NCBI GenBank assembly: GCA_012511645.1
Contig: JAAZFP010000341.1
Span: 1 to 11,973, forward strand
DNA: 11,973 nt
DNA from: Microbacteriaceae bacterium
GTDB taxonomy: Bacteria > Actinomycetota > Actinomycetes > Actinomycetales > Microbacteriaceae
Reading direction: 5' to 3'
Below, piece after piece: positions 1 to 6,908 of the stretch. Positions within the stretch are counted from its first letter, which is position 1; each line of letters opens with the position of its first letter. Under the pieces are notes generated by a model. That model had not been told where the DNA came from, did not search any database, and saw only the letters and a list, made by a program, of their open reading frames with translations. The translations under genes were made by a program, and so were the position numbers.

Positions 1-164
1 CCCACGCGACGATTCTTCTGGAGCAAGGGGTGTCACCCAAGGTGATTCAGGAGCGTCTCGGTCACACAACCATCACGACCACAATGAACGTCTATTCGCA
101 CGTCACGCCCACGATGCAGCGGGCAGCAGTCAAGGAGTTCACCCGAACTCTGGCAAGCGCATAA
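1..164 (+). CDS. Tyrosine recombinase (integrase), C-terminal end, partial at the window edge
   Basis: The open frame from base 3 to the TAA at 162-164 encodes 53 residues and is cut by the left edge of the window. It begins in the HAT part of the second catalytic box, continues through a segment containing ERLGH (the later catalytic His) and reaches MNVYSHV, where the Tyr is the expected nucleophile that attacks DNA. About 20 residues follow before the stop. This arrangement is typical of phage or ICE-type site-specific tyrosine recombinases. The catalytic Arg and the N-terminal arm-binding and core-binding domains would lie outside the window, so intactness cannot be judged. The gene converges on the tRNA-Leu gene, which suggests an element that integrates at the tRNA 3' end. 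The family is clear; the exact type of element is not. Confidence 0.88.
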   Translation, partial: HATILLEQGVSPKVIQERLGHTTITTTMNVYSHVTPTMQRAAVKEFTRTLASA

Positions 165-207
165 ATCGGGCCGGACAGCGCTTGCCCCATATCCTGCCCC
201 ATGAACG

Positions 208-258
208 AAAAATAGCCCCTGGCCAAAGTGTGTAAACACCTGGTCAGGGGTTATTTCG
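208..258. terminator. Bidirectional intrinsic terminator between integrase and tRNA-Leu
   Basis: Arms 210-225 and 241-256 pair over 16 positions with two G-T wobbles. An inner GTGT/ACAC stem (228-231 with 236-239) closes the loop. The minus-strand transcript, coming from the tRNA, ends in TATTTTT. The plus-strand transcript, coming from the integrase, ends in TTATTT. The hairpin therefore can serve both converging genes, better for the tRNA. The long, nearly perfect stem is seen directly; termination is inferred. Confidence 0.8.
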
Positions 259-264
259 TTCTCG

Positions 265-346
<82 letters not shown>

Positions 347-350
347 CAAC

Positions 351-376
351 CTCTTAAGCCTACTGGGGCTTGAGAG
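351..376 (-). terminator. Hairpin between the fusion gene and tRNA-Leu (weak terminator or processing structure)
   Basis: Bases 351-360 pair with 367-376 (10 bp, one G-T) around a 6-base loop, 8 bases beyond the stop codon of the fusion gene. On the minus strand the stem is followed by GTTGG, not a T run, so efficient intrinsic termination is doubtful. It ends 4 bases before the mature tRNA 5' end, so it could instead mark a read-through and processing junction. Confidence 0.45.
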
Positions 377-383
377 CTACCAA

Positions 384-3300
384 TTACCATCCTTCGGTGA
401 GCACCCGGTCGAGCTGCGCCACGACAAAGTCAGCGCTTTCTTCGGTGAGGCACAGCGGTGGCTTCACTTTGAGCACGTTGGATCGTTCTGAGGTGGTGAG
501 CACGATGACACCGAGTTCGCGCAGCCGCTCGCAAATGGCGTTGGCCTCAGCGGTTGCGGGCTCCATCGTCTCGCGGTCACGCACGAGCTCCACTCCGAGG
601 TAGAGCCCCTCACCGTGAATCGGCCCAATCAGTTCGTGCCGCTCCGCGAGCTTGGTGAATCCGGCGATCAGCCGCTTGCCCACGCGCTCAGCGTTTGCCT
701 GCAGCCCTTCGTTCTCCATCGCGTCGAGCACGGCCATGCCAACGCGGCAGCTCAGCGGGTTACCACCGGTTGAGGCAAAGAATTGTCCCTGGCTCGCGAG
801 CCCGTCGGCGATCTCCTTCGAGGTGATGACCCCGCCAATCGGAAACCCGTTGCCCATCGGCTTTGCGATCGTGATGATGTCGGGCATGACGCCCGACTGC
901 TCGAACCCCCAGAAGCTTGATCCCATGCGGCCGAATCCAACCTGCACCTCGTCGGCGATACACAGCCCGCCCGCTTCACGAACAAGGCGATACACCTCGG
1001 CGAGGTACCCGCCAGGCAACAGCACTCCCCCGGCGTTTCCGAGCACTGATTCACAAATAAAGCCGGCGACGTCGCGGCCTTCATCGGCAAGCCGGTCGAG
1101 GTCGACGCTCAGATCGGCCGCATACCGCGCAGCGACGCTGCGATCCTCGGCAGCGCCACGATAGGTGCCGCGGAAGCGATTCGGCACGTCGGCGATATGC
1201 ACCCAGTCGGGTCGGCTGCTCAGCGCATACGGGTTATCGAATGCGCTGGTCGTGACACCATCACTGGCCATGGTCCATCCGTGGTAGGCCTCACGCAACG
1301 CGACCACGGTTTTGCGGCCGGTCGCGGCCTGTGCGAGCCTGAGCGCAAGATCGACCGCCTCAGATCCACTGTTGACGAGCAGCACAGTGTCGAGACCACT
1401 GTCTGTGGGCAGCTTCGCGAGCAGCCGCTCACTGTATTCAGCAAGCTCACGATACAAAAAACGCGAGTTGGTGTTGCGCACCCGAATCTGCCGGTTCACG
1501 GCGTCGGCAACTCCGGGATGCCCGTGGCCGAGGCCCGCGACGTTATTCACCATGTCGACATAGGTTCGCCCCGTGGTGTCGATGAGGTGGTGCTGCCATC
1601 CGCGCTCGATCTGCATGGGCCGCTCGTAGTACCGCTCTTGCGCGCTCGCGAAGATACGTTCGCGGCGCAGCTGCTCGTCGGCTGATTCATCCCTCTGCGT
1701 GTGTGACTCGAGTCCGAGGATCGCGGCAGGGTCGTAGGTGAAACGACGCCAGGCAGGCACGAGTGAGGGCGTGGTGAGGGAGGTGCCGAGCCGCTGCCCG
1801 GCCTGCACTCCGCCTCGTTCGCCCTGGGCGGTGGCTTGCGCGAGGGGCGTAATCTCCCCTGCCCATGCGTCGCCGCGCCGCCAGCCCACGGTCAGCCCGT
1901 GCAACGAGGTATCACCGGCAAGGTGGCCGAGGTGAGCACCGGCTGCAACGATGTCACCGGAGGCTACATCGGGGAAGAAGCCGCTGATCACGAGCCGCCA
2001 GCCATGAGCGGCTTCGAGCACGACTCCCCTGGGCCAGATCGACTCAACTGTTGCGGGAACCGGTGCGCACACCTGGAGCGGTGTCGGATCAGGGAGAAAT
2101 ATCTCAGAGTTCAGCGACCATGTCTTGGGCTCATCAACAGAGTTCATCTCGCCGCGCGTCAAACGGTAGACCCCATAGGGCAAAACCACGGCGGCGGCAC
2201 CCTCACGGAACGCCTGTTCGACCAGGCGTTCTTCAGCGTCTGGAAGAAGCCATGTGCCCGCATCGAGCAGCTCACTCTCAACGCCCAGGTCAATGACGGC
2301 AACCTCACCAACGAGGCCCGGCAGCAGGGCACGCAACGGACCAGCGTCGGCCCCAGCAGCTGGCAGAGCGGTTGGCGGCGCCGCGACAAGCTTCAACTCT
2401 GCGCCGACAGCGACCCCCTGGTACCCGAGGCTCGCAAGCACGAGCTCGGTTGCGACCTCGAGTGGAACCGCGGTCGCTGCGTCGAAAATCGCCTGTTCCC
2501 CAGCAATGCGCTCACGCGCGTAGTCATTTTCACCATCGATCTCGAGCTGCCGGTGTCCGCTCGCGACGAGCAGCGCGGCACGCAACACCGTCAACGGCCA
2601 CACCGCCCTCGCTTCGGCTGCGCTCAGCGCGGCATCCTGGTGAAACTCTTCGATCGCTTCGATCACCCGCAGTGGGCGCGAGGGTTCGTGGTGCAAGAGT
2701 GAACTGAGTGTGACCGAGAGCTCGGCAACCCGCCAACCGTACGCGAGGTCGCCCAGGTCGAGCACCGTGTGCGGGTGCAGCCGCGAGTCATCACCGCGTC
2801 GGCCCATCACGTTGTCGTCGGTGAGGTCTCCGTGAATCGTTTGCACGGGCAGCGTCTCTGCCAGCGGAGCCACGGCCTGCCATGCCGCGTCTGCGGCGCC
2901 GAGGATGCGCTCGCGCAGCCCTTCGTCAGCAATCGACGGCGCGAGCGCGTGGGTTTCGCGGTGCGCGACACGCATATCCCACATGTGATCACGGTCGAGG
3001 CCCGGGTGCTGCACCGACCGCAGTGCGTTGACCGACGCCGCGGCGAGCGCACCAAACTCCCGAATGACGCCGGGGGCCAGGTACCCGGCGTCAACGAGCG
3101 GCTCGCCCTCGGCGAATTCGCTGAGACGTGCAGCGAACCCGTTCCAGCGTTGGGTGAGGGCATCGTCGAGTCCTGGTAGCACCGATGCGACGGGCACCCC
3201 CGCGGACCGGTACGCGTCGAGGGCCGCGTGTTGCCCGTCACGGGCGTCGTCAGTGAACACCTCGTTGTCGATGCGCAGCACATGTTTCGTGCCATCGGAT

Positions 3301-3431
3301 GAGGTAAGCAGGTAGTTGCGATCCTGGTTGCTGCCAAGCTCGATTGCCGACGCTTCAAGCCCATAGTGTGCGCTGGCGATCAGCTCTGCGTCGGTGGCGC
3401 ACACGTCTGGTCGCACGAGTCCACGCTGCAT
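384..3431 (-). CDS. Three-domain fusion: APH-type kinase, degenerate M23-like domain, class III PLP aminotransferase/phospho-lyase
   Basis: Numbered from the upstream GTG at 3437 (1017 residues), the N-terminal domain (about 20-335) is an APH/choline-kinase fold with HGDLTDDN at 202-209 (catalytic Asp) and the metal-binding DLGD at 227-230. Residues about 370-530 resemble the M23/biotinyl-lipoyl-like barrel found in homologous fusions, but lack the HxxxD and HxH zinc ligands. Residues about 585-1017 form a class III PLP fold-type I enzyme with NSGSEA (689-694), YHG (718-720), ADEVQVGFGRMG (828-839) and the PLP lysine in IAKP (K859). Human hydroxylysine kinase (APH fold) and 5-phosphohydroxylysine phospho-lyase (class III fold) act in sequence, so a kinase plus phospho-lyase on an amino alcohol or hydroxy-amino acid is the best inference; the substrate is unknown. 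Plain aminotransferase activity is the alternative. I prefer ATG at 3431 because AAAGG (3440-3444) lies 8 bases upstream; GTG at 3437 would overlap the murD-like gene by 4 bases but sits only 2 bases from AAAGG. Confidence 0.88.
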   Translation of the reverse strand: MQRGLVRPDVCATDAELIASAHYGLEASAIELGSNQDRNYLLTSSDGTKHVLRIDNEVFTDDARDGQHAALDAYRSAGVPVASVLPGLDDALTQRWNGFAARLSEFAEGEPLVDAGYLAPGVIREFGALAAASVNALRSVQHPGLDRDHMWDMRVAHRETHALAPSIADEGLRERILGAADAAWQAVAPLAETLPVQTIHGDLTDDNVMGRRGDDSRLHPHTVLDLGDLAYGWRVAELSVTLSSLLHHEPSRPLRVIEAIEEFHQDAALSAAEARAVWPLTVLRAALLVASGHRQLEIDGENDYARERIAGEQAIFDAATAVPLEVATELVLASLGYQGVAVGAELKLVAAPPTALPAAGADAGPLRALLPGLVGEVAVIDLGVESELLDAGTWLLPDAEERLVEQAFREGAAAVVLPYGVYRLTRGEMNSVDEPKTWSLNSEIFLPDPTPLQVCAPVPATVESIWPRGVVLEAAHGWRLVISGFFPDVASGDIVAAGAHLGHLAGDTSLHGLTVGWRRGDAWAGEITPLAQATAQGERGGVQAGQRLGTSLTTPSLVPAWRRFTYDPAAILGLESHTQRDESADEQLRRERIFASAQERYYERPMQIERGWQHHLIDTTGRTYVDMVNNVAGLGHGHPGVADAVNRQIRVRNTNSRFLYRELAEYSERLLAKLPTDSGLDTVLLVNSGSEAVDLALRLAQAATGRKTVVALREAYHGWTMASDGVTTSAFDNPYALSSRPDWVHIADVPNRFRGTYRGAAEDRSVAARYAADLSVDLDRLADEGRDVAGFICESVLGNAGGVLLPGGYLAEVYRLVREAGGLCIADEVQVGFGRMGSSFWGFEQSGVMPDIITIAKPMGNGFPIGGVITSKEIADGLASQGQFFASTGGNPLSCRVGMAVLDAMENEGLQANAERVGKRLIAGFTKLAERHELIGPIHGEGLYLGVELVRDRETMEPATAEANAICERLRELGVIVLTTSERSNVLKVKPPLCLTEESADFVVAQLDRVLTEGW

Positions 3432-3433
3432 GC

Positions 3434-4864
3434 TCACGGCCTTTCGTCTGAAGCGCTCACCGCATTGTGGTTGGCGCTGTCGGTATCGGTGGTTGCATTA
3501 CTCGCGTCCTTCGTCAGCACTGCCGCGGCAGCACCCTCACGGAAGGCTGCTGAACGGGCTTCGTAGTCTGCGAACTCATCGAAACTTGGGGCTGCCGGTG
3601 AGAGCAGCACGACCCCGCCCTGTGGGGTGTGGGTGTCGGCCCACCTCAGTGCTTCCGCGAAGCTTCCCGCATCGGTGACGTCCACGTTCTCGTCACGCAA
3701 CAGTGAGGCAAGCCTGGTGCCCGCGGGGCCGGTGCTGACGATGCGCAGTGACGCACTCGCCTGCGTGTTCTGGACAGCAACATCCTGCTGCGTAATATGG
3801 CGCACGAGCACGTCGTAGTCGAGCCAGCGCTCTGCCCCGCCAGCGATCAGGGTGACATCGCGATCGGCGAAGGCGGTCAGCGCTGCGATGACGGCCTCTG
3901 GCGCGGTCGCAAGACCGTCGTCAACCCAGGTGCGGCCATCGCCTGACGGCACCGTTTCGAGGCGGTGCGACAGGGGCGCAAAGGTGCGCAGTGCTGCAAG
4001 CAGTGTTCTGCGGTCAGCGGCGGGCGCGTAGCGCGTGGCAGCAGCGAGTGCGACCGCTGCGTTCGCGAGATTGTGCGTCCCACGCAGACTGAGGTCTTCA
4101 CGCAGCACGCTGCCAACACCCTGCCAGTCAATGCTGGTGTCGGTGACGGTGATGCCAAGTCTGCTCGGGGTCATGACCGTGGACAAGGGGTGCACGTTCG
4201 CGCGCACAGATGCTCGCAGTGCCTCGTCGTTTTCCGTGATGACGACCTGGGTTTCGCCGACCGAGATGAGCCGCAGTTTGTCGCGCACATAGCTGTCGTA
4301 GTCCCCGTGCCACGGCAGGTGCTCGGGATAGAGCGAGGTAATCACGGCAACGCTCGGTGTCGTGGTGAGCTCTGCTGCTTGGTAGCTGGATATCTCGGTG
4401 ACTGCGACCTGGGTCGTGGGATCAATCGGGTGCGATACCGGGATGCCGATGTTGCCGGCAAGTTGACTGCGCACGCCTGCTTCATTCAGCACATGGTGGA
4501 TGAGCGACGACGTCGTGCTCTTGCCCTTCGTTCCTGTCACGCCGATGACACGGTCGCGATTCTCGGTGAGCCAGAGATCCATGAGCGAGGTGATGGTCAC
4601 ACCGGCTTCGGTGAGAGCGCGGTATTCGGGCGAGGTGTGCGGGATGCCCGGAGACTTCACCACCGCATCGGCGCTCAGGAGTCGTTCGAGCGCGTCATCA
4701 CCGGTGTGTGCCGGCGCGGGGAGCCCCTCGGGGGCTGCGCCTGAGCCGGTGAGCGCGAATTCCGCGTCGACACCATGCCTTGCAAGGTCAGCGTAGGCGG
4801 TGAGGCCCTCCCGCCCAGCGCCCCAGATCACGACGGTCTTGTTTACGAGTTCACGAAACCGCAC
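3434..4864 (-). CDS. murD2: MurD-type ligase, probably MurD2 (UDP-MurNAc-L-Ala--L-Glu ligase)
   Basis: This is an ATP-dependent Mur ligase of 476 residues, close to normal MurD length. It has an N-terminal Rossmann segment (VVIWGAGREG), P-loop GTKGKSTT (111-118), EISSYQ (157-162), YPEHLPWH (179-186), a Lys at 196 in the position of the carbamylated lysine, a GTHNLANAA segment, HRLETV (300-305) and the C-terminal LSPAAPSFDEF (421-431) typical of MurD. The linker that reads DSKATN in ordinary MurD is DDGLATA (315-321) here, and the usual DH before the Mg-binding His is EH. These changes, plus its position directly after a murL-like gene, point to MurD2, which joins L-Glu rather than D-Glu to UDP-MurNAc-L-Ala in the cytoplasm. 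The start is GTG at 4864, preceded by GAAGG at 8 bases and overlapping the murL stop by 14 bases; the longer open frame upstream lies inside murL. MurD family membership is sure; L-Glu specificity is inferred from context and motif change. Confidence 0.82.
   Translation of the reverse strand: MRFRELVNKTVVIWGAGREGLTAYADLARHGVDAEFALTGSGAAPEGLPAPAHTGDDALERLLSADAVVKSPGIPHTSPEYRALTEAGVTITSLMDLWLTENRDRVIGVTGTKGKSTTSSLIHHVLNEAGVRSQLAGNIGIPVSHPIDPTTQVAVTEISSYQAAELTTTPSVAVITSLYPEHLPWHGDYDSYVRDKLRLISVGETQVVITENDEALRASVRANVHPLSTVMTPSRLGITVTDTSIDWQGVGSVLREDLSLRGTHNLANAAVALAAATRYAPAADRRTLLAALRTFAPLSHRLETVPSGDGRTWVDDGLATAPEAVIAALTAFADRDVTLIAGGAERWLDYDVLVRHITQQDVAVQNTQASASLRIVSTGPAGTRLASLLRDENVDVTDAGSFAEALRWADTHTPQGGVVLLSPAAPSFDEFADYEARSAAFREGAAAAVLTKDASNATTDTDSANHNAVSASDERP
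3440..3444 (-). promoter_or_regulatory. Ribosome binding site deciding the start of the fusion gene
   Basis: AAAGG on the minus strand lies 8 bases from ATG (3431) but only 2 bases from GTG (3437). The spacing favours the ATG, which would leave a 2-base gap after the murD-like stop instead of a 4-base overlap. Confidence 0.5.
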
Positions 4865-6227
4865 GAACGAAGCCTTCGAGTTCGGTGGGCAAGAAATGCG
4901 TCTCATTGCGCCAGGAGAACACGCGGTCTTGCGCTTCGGCAGGCAGCACCAGCGCAGCAAATCGAGGATCCGTCAGCACCTCGTGCTTCGCCCAGTCGGG
5001 GTGCGCCGCGAGCAAAGAGAGCGCGACCCGGCACTCATCGGGCTCCCCCACACACTCGAACGGCTTTGCGATGCCGTCGGCGCCCATCAGCTCGAAGAAG
5101 CCTTCGCGCTGAGTCGCATCTGACAGCATGTCATTGCCCTCAAAGATCGTGAGCAGCTGCTCCTTGCTCATAAACGGCGCGAGCATCAGAAACACGAAGC
5201 GGCACTTCGGGCAGTCACCGCACCAGCGTTTGGGGGTGTCGTCATGAATGCGAAATGCTCGGTTGCAGCTGGTGACCACGCCGTGGAACTCGGTAAGTTC
5301 GGCGAAGCGGCGCGCAATGCAAATCTCGGTCAGCGGTCGCAGCACTGAGAAATAGCCGGGCGCACCTTCGGGCAACGTCTCGCGCAGCAGCCCCTCAAAC
5401 TCGTTGCTCTTCGACCACTGATGGTTGATGAATCGGCCGTGCCAGTTCAGGTTGCCGTAGGAAGCACTCGCCTCGTTGCTGAACACGACCGCGTCGTAGC
5501 CCGCGGCCATCGCGGTGAGCAGGGCAATCAGTGAGTTGATGGCCGTAACCGGCACATGCCCATTCGGAGCCCCCGAGCGGTTGAGATCGAACAACTGCGG
5601 ATCAAGGGTGCGAGTTGCCGATTCCAGCGGCCTTCCGGCAACAGCCGCGGTGTCGATCATGGGCCGTTTCGCATTCACCGCGAAGAGACCGTAGTCGAGC
5701 CCTGCCCGTCTCATCACGTCGATCGACACAATCGAGTCTTTGCCGCCACCGACGGCGACCAGCGGTCTGCGAATCTCCATCGGCGCACCGCTGCCGCTCA
5801 TCCCTGCGGGGACCACCGAACTGGGATCGTCAAGAATCGGCGCCTCGATGCGGGTGTCGAGCACCTCGGGCAAATCATTCACATGCGCAAACTCACCGAG
5901 GCCGTGCGAGATGAGCTCGGTGATGAACACTCGCTGCTGTGGGGTGAGCCCCTCGGGCACCGCGTAGATGGCTGGTGCGAACGCCTTGAAGTAGCTGAGC
6001 GACACCGCGAGCGAGAGCAGTTTCACGGTCTCTGCGGCAACGGCTGCATCGGCGTCGGCAAGCGATGCGGGCAATTCAATCACCTCGGTGAATGCCATGA
6101 ACGGCTCGTCACCGATGTGCGCGGATGAGCGCACGCGAATGGTGTTGCCGTCGACCTCAGCCGGGTCGCATCGGAAATGGGTGACCCGTGAAGCGTCGTG
6201 AAGCGGCGCGTTCTGCATAGTGCCCAA
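4851..6227 (-). CDS. murL: MurL-like UDP-MurNAc-L-Ala-L-Glu epimerase
   Basis: The 458-residue product matches what I know of MurL, the glycopeptidyl-glutamate epimerase first described in Xanthomonas, which turns the terminal L-Glu of UDP-MurNAc-L-Ala-L-Glu into D-Glu using ATP and Mg. Visible support includes a PP-loop-like GGGKDS (160-165), which suggests adenylate chemistry, SNEASASYGN (250-259), a segment around 293-308 (FSVLRPLTEICIARRF), a Cys cluster CGDCPKC (336-342) preceded by TSCNRAF (319-325), and a length near 450. The gene is first in an operon with a MurD2-like ligase, the partner known for MurL, which strengthens the call. Two starts compete: TTG at 6227 has a strong GAGGGAG 5 bases upstream, while ATG at 6218 is 14 bases from it but could serve a leaderless mRNA from a TAAACT box. 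Such genes are often annotated as hypothetical or as an endonuclease-domain protein. Confidence in the family is high; activity is inferred. Confidence 0.85.
   Translation of the reverse strand: MGTMQNAPLHDASRVTHFRCDPAEVDGNTIRVRSSAHIGDEPFMAFTEVIELPASLADADAAVAAETVKLLSLAVSLSYFKAFAPAIYAVPEGLTPQQRVFITELISHGLGEFAHVNDLPEVLDTRIEAPILDDPSSVVPAGMSGSGAPMEIRRPLVAVGGGKDSIVSIDVMRRAGLDYGLFAVNAKRPMIDTAAVAGRPLESATRTLDPQLFDLNRSGAPNGHVPVTAINSLIALLTAMAAGYDAVVFSNEASASYGNLNWHGRFINHQWSKSNEFEGLLRETLPEGAPGYFSVLRPLTEICIARRFAELTEFHGVVTSCNRAFRIHDDTPKRWCGDCPKCRFVFLMLAPFMSKEQLLTIFEGNDMLSDATQREGFFELMGADGIAKPFECVGEPDECRVALSLLAAHPDWAKHEVLTDPRFAALVLPAEAQDRVFSWRNETHFLPTELEGFVRAVS
4873..4877 (-). promoter_or_regulatory. Ribosome binding site for the murD2 GTG start
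   Basis: GAAGG on the minus strand sits 8 bases before GTG at 4864 and lies inside the end of murL. It fixes the start of the ligase, since the N-terminal beta strand follows within 10 residues, and it implies translational coupling with murL. Confidence 0.55.
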
Positions 6228-6232
6228 GTTTA

Positions 6233-6239
6233 CTCCCTC
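6233..6239 (-). promoter_or_regulatory. Shine-Dalgarno supporting a TTG start for murL
   Basis: GAGGGAG on the minus strand stands 5 bases before TTG (6227) and 14 bases before ATG (6218). It is the strongest ribosome site of this operon and favours the TTG start. A TAAACT box (6227-6232 on the minus strand) 8 bases before the ATG is the competing leaderless reading. Confidence 0.5.
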
Positions 6240-6282
6240 AGCACCGTGAGTTTCGGTGCTCGCAGCGGTGAGCGAACACCGC
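6240..6282 (-). other. Two tandem hairpins in the rdgB-murL gap
   Basis: AGCACCG (6240-6246) pairs perfectly with CGGTGCT (6254-6260), and GCGGTG (6265-6270) with CACCGC (6277-6282). Both lie between the rdgB stop and the murL ribosome site; the first ends directly beside GAGGGAG. Neither is followed by a T run on the minus strand, so they are not standard intrinsic terminators. Control of murL translation or mRNA stability is possible but only inferred. Confidence 0.45.
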
Positions 6283-6311
6283 CGCAGTGTCGCAGAGGTG
6301 AGAGCCGCGAA

Positions 6312-6908
6312 TCAGTCAGCGAGCTGTTCGACAATCACCGGAGCAAGCGCGGTGAAGGCTCGCGTGCGGTGCGACCTCGCGTTCTTCTCTGCGCTCGAGA
6401 GTTCCGCGGCCGAGCGATTCTCGCCCTCAGGCTGAAAGATCGGGTCGTAACCGAACCCCTCGGATCCTCGAGCCTCACGAAGCAGTCGCCCCGGCCATTC
6501 GCCGATTCGGGTGAATGCCTCGCCACCGGGCATCACGAGCACCGCTGCGCACATGAAAGACGCAGCGCGGTGTTCGTCTGCAATGTCGCTCAGCTGCGCG
6601 AGCAGCAACTCAAGGTTGGCCTGATCGCCCTGCTTCGGCCCGGCCCAGCGTGCCGAGAAGATGCCGGGCGACCCGTTCAACGCCTTAACAGCGATGCCGG
6701 AGTCATCGGCAATCGCGGGAAGGCCGGTATGGGAAGCCGCCGCCCGCGCTTTGATGAGTGCGTTCGCTTCGAAGCTCAGCCCATCTTCAACCGGCTCGGG
6801 GCCGTCATACCCGATCAGCTCGATCCCGCCAAGGTGCTCCCCGAGGATCGCACGCAGCTCTTCCAGCTTGTGCGCGTTGTGCGAAGCCAGCACAATCTGC
6901 CGAGGCAT
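6312..6908 (-). CDS. rdgB: XTP/dITP pyrophosphatase (RdgB/HAM1 family)
   Basis: This house-cleaning enzyme hydrolyses XTP, dITP and ITP to the monophosphate and PPi, keeping deaminated purines out of DNA and RNA. The 198-residue length is normal. Family motifs occur in order: SHNAHK (9-14, triphosphate binding), FEANA (46-50), DDSGI (68-72, with the catalytic Asp), GSPGIFSARWAG (79-90), GFGYDPIF (151-158) and SHRTRAF (179-185, base recognition). The ATG at 6908 overlaps the rph stop codon in a TGATG arrangement, so translation is coupled to rph, a pairing common in actinobacteria and Firmicutes. Nothing looks unusual. The next gene, murL, starts after an 84-base gap holding two hairpins. Confidence 0.96.
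   Translation of the reverse strand: MPRQIVLASHNAHKLEELRAILGEHLGGIELIGYDGPEPVEDGLSFEANALIKARAAASHTGLPAIADDSGIAVKALNGSPGIFSARWAGPKQGDQANLELLLAQLSDIADEHRAASFMCAAVLVMPGGEAFTRIGEWPGRLLREARGSEGFGYDPIFQPEGENRSAAELSSAEKNARSHRTRAFTALAPVIVEQLAD

Noticed and set aside
183..202. Repeat of TGCCCCAT with 12-base period after the integrase stop
   Set aside because: Only two 8-base copies and no link to att structure or a promoter; likely chance.
1848..2327. Active M23 endopeptidase within the fusion protein
   Set aside because: The zinc ligands HxxxD and HxH are not present in the barrel-like region, so peptidase activity is not supported.
1836..2702. Long plus-strand open frame of 288 codons
   Set aside because: It lies opposite the fusion gene, whose domains are unmistakable. 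Long antisense frames are common in GC-rich coding DNA, and this one has no motifs.
3434..4864. Reading this gene as the ordinary housekeeping murD
   Set aside because: Other dcw genes are absent, the DSKATN motif is changed and the partner is murL-like, so MurD2 fits better. Ordinary MurD is not excluded without a genome search.
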